From assembly GCA_007131845.1 (NCBI GenBank), contig SLPT01000364.1, positions 1 to 5,350 on the forward strand: a DNA stretch of 5,350 bases, written 5' to 3'. A program made the translations under genes and the position numbers. This document shows, piece after piece, positions 1-4,959 of this stretch (the first letter of the stretch is position 1; every line of letters begins with the position of its first letter). This DNA is from Desulfobacteraceae bacterium (GTDB lineage Bacteria; Desulfobacterota; Desulfobacteria; Desulfobacterales; Desulfosalsimonadaceae). The notes beneath the pieces are model-generated. The model worked only from the letters and a program-made list of their open reading frames with translations. It made no database searches and was not told the origin of the DNA.

Positions 1-34
1 ATTCTTCGAAATCGCGCAAGCCTTGATCTTGAAC

Positions 35-84
35 TTTTTACAAAGCCGTCGGATCGCGACTTTTTACGAGTGCATCAAATTTAA
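35..84 (+). repeat. Dispersed intergenic repeat, copy A
   Basis: A 50-nt segment that recurs in inverted orientation at 1170-1219. Ungapped alignment of the two copies gives about 39 of 50 identities by hand, including a perfect 14-nt core, CAAAGCCGTCGGAT, at 41-54. Copy A also holds an internal direct repeat, ACTTTTTAC, at 33-41 and 59-67. A short stem, GTCG (48-51) with CGAC (57-60), is followed directly by five T, so it is weakly terminator-like. The copy ends 85 nt before the start codon of the zinc-ribbon gene. No transposase lies near it, so it is best viewed as a small noncoding dispersed element. Its function is unknown. Confidence 0.7.
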
Positions 85-110
85 GCCGGACGCAGAGATT
101 GGCGAAAAAA

Positions 111-139
111 TGGTTTTCGTTCAGGCACTACATTATAAT
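111..139 (+). promoter_or_regulatory. Candidate promoter of the zinc-ribbon gene
   Basis: A perfect sigma70-type -10 hexamer, TATAAT, lies at 134-139, 30 nt before the start codon at 170. The hexamer 17 nt upstream, TGGTTT at 111-116, is a poor -35 match, and there is no TG extension in front of the -10. Transcription would start near 146 and give a leader of about 24 nt with an AAGGAG ribosome-binding site at 156-161. The -10 box and its position are convincing; the missing -35 means the promoter is weak or needs an activator. Confidence 0.5.
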
Positions 140-169
140 GATCTGCAATCACAGCAAGGAGAATGAAAA

Positions 170-418
170 ATGCCGATATATGAGTTCCGATGCGCCCAGT
201 GCGGAAATATCCAGGAAGTAATCGTATCGAGCAGCAAGGCTTCGGATGATATTGAAATGAAATGCGATGCCTGTGAAGGAGAGGTCCTCGAGCGGCTCCT
301 GAGCGCGGCAAGCTACTCCATGGGCGCCTCGAAAAGCGGTCCACAGCCGAGTGTTTCCACAAAATCCTGCGGGGAAAACACCTGCGGAACCTTAAACATT
401 CCCGGCCCCACCCGCTGA
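170..418 (+). CDS. FmdB-family zinc-ribbon protein
   Basis: A small protein of 82 residues that starts with MPIYEFRC, the hallmark opening of the FmdB/CxxC regulatory family. Two CxxC knuckles, C8/C11 and C32/C35, form a single zinc ribbon over roughly residues 1-45. The rest is a Ser/Gly/Pro-rich tail, probably disordered. Family members are named after a putative regulator of formamidase and amidase genes, but their actual role is mostly unproven; a nucleic-acid or protein-binding role in the cytoplasm is likely. The tail holds a further pair, C67 and C72, four residues apart. The start is fixed by AAGGAG at 156-161, 8 nt before ATG, and by a good -10 box at 134-139. The gene converges with the phosphoesterase gene, with only 3 nt between the stop codons. 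It seems to be transcribed alone. Confidence 0.9.
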   Translation: MPIYEFRCAQCGNIQEVIVSSSKASDDIEMKCDACEGEVLERLLSAASYSMGASKSGPQPSVSTKSCGENTCGTLNIPGPTR

Positions 419-421
419 AGT

Positions 422-1081
422 TTACGAAAACGTTTCAACAGAAACGCGAGCACCATCCGGAAGCATCTCTAAACAGGCATAGCGGCCCCGGCCCAGCTGG
501 CCGGGGTTGACAATGGGCGTATTCCCGATATGGTCGACTCCCACCGCCTCGTGGATATGCCCGGTGAGACAGGCAACGGGCCGGTGCTTTTCGATAAACG
601 AATACAAAACGGCGCTTCCCACGTGCACCCCGTTGCTTAGCCGATCGCAGGCCGTATTTGCGGGCGGTTGATGGGATACCAGCACGAGAGGCTTTTTCCG
701 GGGAATCTGTTGTTCCGCGTTTTCCAAAACCCTCCGGACATCATCTTCCGTGTGTTCATTGGGCGTATTGAAAGGCGTTATCAGCGACCCGCCAAGCCCC
801 AGAAAGGCGACGCCGCCGATCGTTTCCACCCATCCGTGGAGATTGATCTTCTTTTCGTCAAGCCGGGCATCCACCCCCGGATAATCGCAATTTCCGGCTA
901 CGGCCAGCACCCGGCCGGCATAGCGCGCCACTGCATCGATCACCCGGTCGGCTTCCGGTTTCCCACCGAAGTGGGTAATATCGCCAATCAGGCATACCAC
1001 ATCCGCTTCTGCCAGGATTTTTTCCATTTTCCATATCGGATCCACAACGCCATGAATATCCGACAATCCCAGTATAATCAT
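422..1081 (-). CDS. Calcineurin-like metallophosphoesterase
   Basis: A 219-residue cytoplasmic phosphoesterase of the calcineurin-like superfamily. All metal-site blocks are present in order: D8-x-H10 (SDIHG), G33-D34 (GDITH), G63-N64 (GNCD), H137 (SHQPP) and G174-H175-I176-H177. These coordinate a dinuclear metal centre, so the enzyme should be active. The N-terminal MIILGLSDIHG and the late VNPG (191-194) resemble the YfcE/MJ0936-type small phosphodiesterases, though the protein is longer than those. The substrate cannot be read from sequence; nucleotide phosphodiesters or phosphomonoesters are typical. The start has only a weak upstream purine stretch (AGGGA, about 11 nt away), and no other in-frame start fits better, because the conserved beta strand begins at residue 2. 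It diverges from the AMMECR1 gene and converges on the zinc-ribbon gene, so it is probably monocistronic. Confidence 0.9.
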   Translation of the reverse strand: MIILGLSDIHGVVDPIWKMEKILAEADVVCLIGDITHFGGKPEADRVIDAVARYAGRVLAVAGNCDYPGVDARLDEKKINLHGWVETIGGVAFLGLGGSLITPFNTPNEHTEDDVRRVLENAEQQIPRKKPLVLVSHQPPANTACDRLSNGVHVGSAVLYSFIEKHRPVACLTGHIHEAVGVDHIGNTPIVNPGQLGRGRYACLEMLPDGARVSVETFS

Positions 1082-1169
1082 CTCTAACCGTCCCTGTGCT
1101 GCATCATCGGTTCGCCCATGCCCCCGCCAAAAGCCCTCGGTGCCGGAAACATGGATTCAGCGGGGAGTT

Positions 1170-1219
1170 TTAAAAATGATAGATTCATAAAAGACCGCAA
1201 TCCGACGGCTTTGCAAAAA
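1170..1219 (-). repeat. Dispersed intergenic repeat, copy B (inverted)
   Basis: The reverse complement of this segment matches 35-84 at about 39 of 50 positions without gaps. The conserved core corresponds to 1200-1213, and the second half is more diverged (about 20 of 30). On the minus strand it lies upstream of the phosphoesterase gene in the same orientation that copy A has relative to the zinc-ribbon gene. The gap to the start codon is 88 nt, against 85 nt for copy A. It also lies in the leader region of the divergent AMMECR1 gene. It could be a relic of a small non-autonomous element or a shared regulatory element; the sequence alone does not decide. Confidence 0.7.
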
Positions 1220-1220
1220 A

Positions 1221-1284
1221 TCCTCTTTCGGTGAAAAACGAAGTATAGTATAGTATTTGAACGAAAACCAGAATTTTTCGTCAA
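1221..1284. promoter_or_regulatory. AT-rich block, possible divergent promoter region
   Basis: The phosphoesterase and AMMECR1 genes diverge across 1082-1371, so at least two promoters should lie here. The only promoter-like sequence I see is an iterated TATAGTATAGTAT at 1244-1256. It reads as TATAGT on the plus strand (1244-1249 and 1249-1254) and as TATACT on the minus strand (1242-1247 and 1247-1252). A TTGACG hexamer is present on the minus strand at 1279-1284, but its spacing to those -10-like boxes is too long. No well-spaced -35/-10 pair was found, so this is a candidate only. The rest of the region holds repeat copy B and a short hairpin. Confidence 0.25.
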
Positions 1285-1309
1285 ACTCAAAGACGGCGAA
1301 AAGACAGGA

Positions 1310-1333
1310 AACCGGGGAACAGAAATCCCGGTT
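1310..1333 (+). other. Short hairpin in the AMMECR1 gene leader
   Basis: AACCGGG at 1310-1316 is a perfect inverted repeat of CCCGGTT at 1327-1333. G1317 and T1326 can add a wobble pair, leaving an 8-nt loop. It ends 38 nt before the chosen start codon of the AMMECR1 gene. It has no T-run on either strand, so it is not an intrinsic terminator. It could be a leader structure or an operator-like palindrome. A rejected upstream ATG at 1336 lies immediately after it. Confidence 0.35.
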
Positions 1334-1371
1334 GCATGATCATCCAAAAGATCCGCGTCAAAGAGGCAACA

Positions 1372-1965
1372 ATGGAACACTATAACAATGCGCAGCTACC
1401 AGGGGAAAAGGGGTTGCTCCTGGTAGAGCTTGCCCGGCAGACTATCGCCCGTCGCCTGGGCCTTTGCCGGGACATTTCTCCCGAACTGGCGGAAAAGCTC
1501 GAAGATGAAGCATTCGACGTTAAACGGGGAACGTTTGTTACCCTTACTATCGATCACCAGCTTCGCGGATGCATCGGCAACCTCACGCCTGATACGCCCA
1601 TACGCGACGGGGTCCGGGACAATGCCATCAACGCCGCATTCAACGACCCGAGGTTTTCTCCACTGACACCGGCGGAACTGGAATCAGTGCAAGTGGAAAT
1701 CAGCCTGCTGACCGAACCGATACAACTGGAATACCAGGGCCCGGAGGATCTGCTGGCTAAACTCACTGCCGGCGTTGACGGCGTGATCATCCGGAAAGGG
1801 CCTCACAACGCCACCTTCCTGCCGCAGGTCTGGGATCAGCTTCCGGACAAGGAGGCGTTTCTGGGACACCTGTGCCTGAAGGCCGGGCTTCCGGCCGACG
1901 AGTGGAAAAAGGGGGATCTGGCGGTTTATACCTACCAGGTCCAATATTTCGAAGATAGCACCTGA
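1372..1965 (+). CDS. amrA: AMMECR1-domain protein (AmmeMemoRadiSam system protein A)
   Basis: A 197-residue protein covered almost fully by an AMMECR1 domain. The signature LRGCIG is at residues 64-69, with RFSPL at 94-98, ATFLPQVW at 147-154 and LCLKAG at 167-172. This is the prokaryotic form that often sits with a Memo-like protein and a radical SAM enzyme in the AmmeMemoRadiSam cluster. The biochemical role of the family is not established; the invariant cysteine C67 suggests a catalytic or ligand role. An ATG at 1336 would add 12 residues, but it lacks a ribosome-binding site, whereas the ATG at 1372 has AGAGG at 1362-1366, 5 nt upstream, so I chose 1372. No Memo or matching radical SAM partner is adjacent: the radical SAM gene further right is of another family, on the other strand. 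The gene therefore appears as an orphan transcribed alone. Confidence 0.92.
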   Translation: MEHYNNAQLPGEKGLLLVELARQTIARRLGLCRDISPELAEKLEDEAFDVKRGTFVTLTIDHQLRGCIGNLTPDTPIRDGVRDNAINAAFNDPRFSPLTPAELESVQVEISLLTEPIQLEYQGPEDLLAKLTAGVDGVIIRKGPHNATFLPQVWDQLPDKEAFLGHLCLKAGLPADEWKKGDLAVYTYQVQYFEDST

Positions 1966-1976
1966 GGGCTTGTTTC

Positions 1977-2091
1977 AAAGGCTTCGTAGTTTGCTTTCAT
2001 CTGTGTGATCTGTGGGCTATTCTTTTCTCCTTTCCATAGATTTTTAAGCCAACAGATCACGCAGATGGAGGCAGATTTTATAGAAGCATTT
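1977..2091. repeat. Long imperfect inverted repeat (MITE-like or hairpin element)
   Basis: The core arms, 1998-2018 and 2047-2067, are inverted copies that match at 19 of 21 positions around a 28-nt loop. One mismatch becomes a G-U pair in RNA. Pairing continues outward with mixed Watson-Crick and G-U pairs (1988-1997 with 2068-2077). After an internal loop it resumes as GCTTC (1981-1985) with GAAGC (2083-2087) and AAA with TTT. The arms hold short iterations: ATCTGTG at 1999 and 2008, and CAGAT at 2053, 2062 and 2072. The element begins 11 nt after the AMMECR1 stop codon and encodes no protein. Repeats with this CAGAT/ATCTG texture are scattered in many bacterial genomes, so a non-autonomous mobile element is plausible. 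No target-site duplication could be seen. Confidence 0.65.
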
Positions 2092-2174
2092 CTAGTTGAT
2101 TTGTGGGAAAACACCGCCGCAGCGATGCAGGGTGACAGTTACAAGTTTATCAACCATCTCAGGACATTCTTATC

Positions 2175-2735
2175 ATGAGCGTTTCCGTTTTTCGCCGGGT
2201 GCTGATGCTTGCGGTCACGGCTGTGGTTTTTCTGACACCGGTTTTTCTGTCCGGCTGCGGGCCGTCGAAAGAAACCCGGGTCATCGAGGTGACGGCTTAC
2301 TGCGGATGCGGAAGCTGCTGCGGCTGGCACAGGGGAACCAATAAGTGCCTGCGGCTCGATGTGTGGAATAAAACCATCGCCACAGGGCCGCAAAAAGGAC
2401 AGCCCTATTCCGGGCTCACGGCTTCCGGGACAAAGCCCCGCCAACCCCGTCCCGGGCTTTTTTCAACCGACAGCCTGCTCCAGCCATGGATGATCCCGGT
2501 GCGAATCGTTTTTTTCCCATGGCTGCTCATGCCCAGGGACGGTACCATCGCGGCCGACACCCGTCACTACCCGTTCGGCACGCGCATGTACATCCCCGGA
2601 TACGGCTACGGCGTGGTGGAGGACCGCGGCAGCGCCATCCAGGGCCCCGGCATCATCGATATCTATTTCCGCTCCCACGCACGGGCGCTTCAATGGGGAC
2701 GCCAACAGGTAGAAATAACGATTTACAGGGATTGA
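2175..2735 (+). CDS. 3D-domain lipoprotein, probable peptidoglycan-active enzyme
   Basis: A 186-residue protein with a lipoprotein signal: basic start (R7, R8), hydrophobic stretch about 9-25, and lipobox LSGC at 25-28, so C28 would be acylated and the mature protein anchored in an envelope membrane. Residues 36-184 form a 3D (Asp-Asp-Asp) domain as in the C-terminal part of MltA lytic transglycosylases and in YuiC-type proteins. The three aspartates are visible: D128 (IAAD), D150 (VEDRG) and D162 (IDIYF). It also has TAYC (40-43), a Cys-rich CGCGSCCG (43-50), GT (135-136) and WG (174-175). Peptidoglycan cleavage or remodelling is likely. Between TASGTKP and IAAD sits an insert of about 30 residues, rich in aromatic and aliphatic residues, that short 3D domains lack. 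The start has AGGA at 2161-2164, 10 nt upstream. The 3' end overlaps the convergent radical SAM gene by 13 nt. Confidence 0.88.
   Translation: MSVSVFRRVLMLAVTAVVFLTPVFLSGCGPSKETRVIEVTAYCGCGSCCGWHRGTNKCLRLDVWNKTIATGPQKGQPYSGLTASGTKPRQPRPGLFSTDSLLQPWMIPVRIVFFPWLLMPRDGTIAADTRHYPFGTRMYIPGYGYGVVEDRGSAIQGPGIIDIYFRSHARALQWGRQQVEITIYRD
2425..2463 (+). terminator. Terminator-like hairpin inside the 3D-domain gene
   Basis: CCGGGAC at 2425-2431 is a perfect inverted repeat of GTCCCGG at 2449-2455 around a 17-nt loop. It is followed by GC and a run of six T (2458-2463). An alternative fold pairs AGCCC (2434-2438) with GGGCT (2454-2458), also leading into the T-run. It lies on the sense strand around codons 84-97, where the domain insert starts. 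It could cause partial premature termination or pausing. The large loop makes a strong terminator less likely, and a coding coincidence is possible. Confidence 0.3.
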
Positions 2736-3670
2736 ACCGGGCAGACATAATAGGTTTCGGACCCGCTTTCCCGGATTTCCACCCGACCATCAGCCGCAAG
2801 CCTTCCGGCAAGCACCTGAGCCGCGCTTTCTTCCACGCCGAGCCCCGCCGCGATATCGGCCGCGGTGCAGGGCCTGCGCCGCAGCATGCCGATCAGGTCA
2901 CTTTCCAACAGCTTTTTTTCCGACTGACGCGTGTTTCCCTTTTCATCCCGGAATTCCGCAATCACTTCCGCTTTATTTCCGATTCTGCGCGTTGCCTCCT
3001 CGAGCGCCTCTTGTCCCAGGGGGCTGACAAAGCCTTCCGCAGGCGGCCGCACCGCAGTGTTTAAATGGATTTTGTCGCAGCCGATTCTATCGGCAATGGA
3101 TTTGAGCTTTTCCAGATGCCTGTCAGACGTGTTGACGGAATCGACCAGGAAAACCTCGAGCCAAATCGATCCGCCAAACCGCCCGGAAAACGATACCAGC
3201 CCATCCACGGTCCGTTGGAAGGAAATATCCGGGTGAGGACGGTTAATGCGCTGAAAGGTTTCTTCGTCCGCCGCATCAAGCGATGGCAGGACAACATCCG
3301 CATCCATCAGAGCGTCCTGAACGGCCGGATCCCATAACAGGGTGCCGTTGGTCAGCACCGCAACGGGAATATCCGTCATCCGGCGGATGCCGGATATTAT
3401 TTTTCCGATCTCCGTGTTAAGCGTCGGCTCCCCGGAACCGCCTATGGTAATATGATCGGCCCGCAGGCCATCTTCCAGTCGGCCTGCAAGCTCTGTAAAA
3501 ATAGTATCGGCTCGCCCGAAATCCCTTCTTTCCACGGTAGTTTTTTTCGTTCGCCCGATCTGGCAGTATATGCAGTCCAAGGTGCACGCTTTGTAGGCTA
3601 CCGCATCGATTCCCAATGACAGCCCCAACCGGCGGGAGGTGACCGGCCCATAGAGCAAGCTTTTTTTCAT
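2723..3670 (-). CDS. Radical SAM protein, COG0731-like, with C-terminal winged-helix-like tail
   Basis: A 315-residue radical SAM enzyme. The 4Fe-4S cluster motif is C29-x3-C33-x2-C36 (CTLDCIYC), the glycine-rich SAM-binding block is GGSGEPT at 77-83, and LTNGT (106-110) follows. The opening YGPVTSRRLGLSLGID is typical of the COG0731 group, which is related to the TYW1 wyosine-synthesis enzymes but in bacteria has no settled substrate. From about residue 252 on, a DNA-binding-like winged-helix segment (SDLIGMLRRRPCTAADIAAG) replaces what would be catalytic extensions. The start overlaps the upstream glycosyltransferase stop in ATGA, with GAGGA about 9 nt upstream, so translation is probably coupled. 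It is the last gene of the minus-strand operon, and its 3' end runs 13 nt into the convergent lipoprotein gene. Substrate unknown; a protein, RNA or carbohydrate target are all open. Confidence 0.88.
   Translation of the reverse strand: MKKSLLYGPVTSRRLGLSLGIDAVAYKACTLDCIYCQIGRTKKTTVERRDFGRADTIFTELAGRLEDGLRADHITIGGSGEPTLNTEIGKIISGIRRMTDIPVAVLTNGTLLWDPAVQDALMDADVVLPSLDAADEETFQRINRPHPDISFQRTVDGLVSFSGRFGGSIWLEVFLVDSVNTSDRHLEKLKSIADRIGCDKIHLNTAVRPPAEGFVSPLGQEALEEATRRIGNKAEVIAEFRDEKGNTRQSEKKLLESDLIGMLRRRPCTAADIAAGLGVEESAAQVLAGRLAADGRVEIRESGSETYYVCPVQSL
3368..3404 (+). terminator. Strong terminator-like hairpin, antisense within the radical SAM gene
   Basis: AATATCCG (3368-3375) pairs perfectly with CGGATATT (3391-3398). 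After one mismatch (3376/3390), CATCC (3377-3381) pairs with GGATG (3385-3389) around a GGC loop. The structure is followed by A and five T (3400-3404). It therefore has the form of an intrinsic terminator for transcripts running rightwards, antisense to the radical SAM gene. In the minus-strand mRNA it is preceded by A residues and would only be a hairpin. It could stop read-through from the convergent lipoprotein gene, which has no terminator at its own end. It may also be a by-product of coding sequence. Confidence 0.4.
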
Positions 3671-4959
3671 GGTTTATTTTCCTCGTCATAGCCGATGGAA
3701 TCCGCAAAAGCCTCCACCTTGGAAGAAAGCAGGTCCCACTCGGTTCTGAGTCCCTGCATCAGACCCTCCCAGAGACGAAAATAATGATGGTATTCCAAAT
3801 CCTCCCTGAGCTTATTTTTCAGCGCTTCGGCATAAAGATCGGCCATTTTCCGGGCCATTTTTTTCCTGTCAAACTGCCGTGCCGTTTCCACGGCACCTTC
3901 TGCCAATCGTTTCATGGTTTCCGGATCCCTGAAAAATGCGTCCACTGCATCGGCAAAATCCCCCGCAGGAGCATCCGCGGGAAGCAATCTGCCGTTTGTA
4001 TCGTCTTGAACCACTTCGCGCACGCCGGATGCATCCAGGGCAATCACGGGTTTTCCGGCTGCCATGGCCTCGGCCACCACCAGCCCCTGGGTTTCCGAGT
4101 GGGATGAAAAAACGAAGACATCCATGGCACAGTAGCTGTCGATCAGCTCCTGTCCCGTCTGCTTGCCTGCGGCCACCAGGCGGTTTTCCATATTGTCGCT
4201 TGCAAAGGAATCCCGGATTGCCTGGAAATCCGGGCCGTCACCCACCAATAGAAATTTGGCCTTCCGGTCCTGGGCGAGATAAATTTTTACCGCGCGAATA
4301 AGGTAGGACAGGTTTTTCTCCGGTGCGATTCTTCCCGTGTGACCGATGAGACGGACCGCTTCATCGATGCCCGTTTTCTTTCTGAATGCGTTTCCATTGC
4401 CGGTTTGAAATGTTTCAAAATCAATGCCCGTGGGAATCTCGGCCACCGGTGTCGTGACCCCCCGCTTTTGTATCAGATCTGCAATGCTTGCACTGGGAGC
4501 GACCACATAGGTACAGCAGTTTGCATAAGTCGTGGAAAGCCGGGTGACAAATTTCTGCATGGTTTTGGACGAGGAAACGTAATGCGTATACTCCTCGTAG
4601 AGGGTATGATGCGTAAACACGATGGGCAGACACCGCCTGCCTGCCGCCCGCATGGCCGCATCGCCCAGGAGGTAGGGATGGTGGCTGTGAATGATATCCG
4701 GCTTAAATTCATCGAGCTTGCGGTGGATCAAAAAGGGCGATGGGATGCTTGCGGAAAAATCGCTGCCATTGAAGTGCTGGATCGCCGGGACCCTGAGCAC
4801 GAAATCTTCGGTCTCGTCCGCCGGGATTCCCGGAAAAACGGGAGCGATCACCAGCACCCGGTGACCCAGACTGCGCAGATCTTCGGCAAAGCAGGACACC
4901 GAACGAGCCACGCCCCCCACGTGGGGGATGAAGGTATTGGTGAACATGCAGATCTTCAT
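3667..4959 (-). CDS. GT4-family glycosyltransferase
   Basis: A 430-residue retaining glycosyltransferase of the GT-B fold, family GT4. The N-terminal acceptor domain opens with FTNTFIPHVGGVARSV (6-21) and holds HSHHP (91-95) and FTHHTLYEEYTHY (115-127). The C-terminal donor domain has GRIAPEKN (209-216), VGDGP (239-243) and the EX7E motif E289-x7-E297 within SETQGLVVAEAMAAGKP. All key blocks are intact, so it should use a nucleotide-sugar donor. The HHTLYEEYTHY block resembles diacylglycerol glucosyltransferases and phosphatidyl-inositol mannosyltransferases, so a lipid acceptor at the inner membrane face is a reasonable guess, not proven. The tail from about 380 is charged and lies beyond the fold core. 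The start has AGAGGTG about 8 nt upstream and overlaps the glycosidase stop in ATGA (4956-4959). The same overlap occurs at its own stop, so the three genes are co-translated. Confidence 0.93.
   Translation of the reverse strand: MKICMFTNTFIPHVGGVARSVSCFAEDLRSLGHRVLVIAPVFPGIPADETEDFVLRVPAIQHFNGSDFSASIPSPFLIHRKLDEFKPDIIHSHHPYLLGDAAMRAAGRRCLPIVFTHHTLYEEYTHYVSSSKTMQKFVTRLSTTYANCCTYVVAPSASIADLIQKRGVTTPVAEIPTGIDFETFQTGNGNAFRKKTGIDEAVRLIGHTGRIAPEKNLSYLIRAVKIYLAQDRKAKFLLVGDGPDFQAIRDSFASDNMENRLVAAGKQTGQELIDSYCAMDVFVFSSHSETQGLVVAEAMAAGKPVIALDASGVREVVQDDTNGRLLPADAPAGDFADAVDAFFRDPETMKRLAEGAVETARQFDRKKMARKMADLYAEALKNKLREDLEYHHYFRLWEGLMQGLRTEWDLLSSKVEAFADSIGYDEENKP

Noticed and set aside
2..166. A frame open from the left edge to a TGA at 164-166, just in front of the zinc-ribbon gene, as a possible C-terminal tail of an upstream gene
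   Set aside because: It runs through repeat copy A and a good -10 box, another frame is open to 84, and the translated sequence resembles no family I know. Nothing shows it is coding.
486..506. A perfect 8-bp GC hairpin near the end of the phosphoesterase gene, as a terminator
   Set aside because: No T-run follows on either strand, and the bases encode the conserved GQLGRGR stretch.
1336..1371. An upstream ATG extending the AMMECR1 protein by 12 residues
   Set aside because: There is no ribosome-binding site before it, while ATG 1372 has AGAGG at a good distance.
1932..2114. A 60-codon minus-strand frame through the long inverted repeat
   Set aside because: It is generated by the repeat arms and overlaps the end of the AMMECR1 gene; there is no domain and no ribosome-binding site worth calling.
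2486..3064. A 192-codon plus-strand frame across the lipoprotein/radical SAM junction
   Set aside because: It is Arg/His/Pro-rich and spans two well-supported genes in other frames, as expected of a shadow frame.
1372..3670. Reading the AMMECR1 gene and the radical SAM gene together as an AmmeMemoRadiSam system
   Set aside because: The radical SAM protein belongs to the COG0731-like group, not the pyruvate-formate-lyase-activase-like partner; it lies on the opposite strand, belongs to another operon, and no Memo gene is visible.
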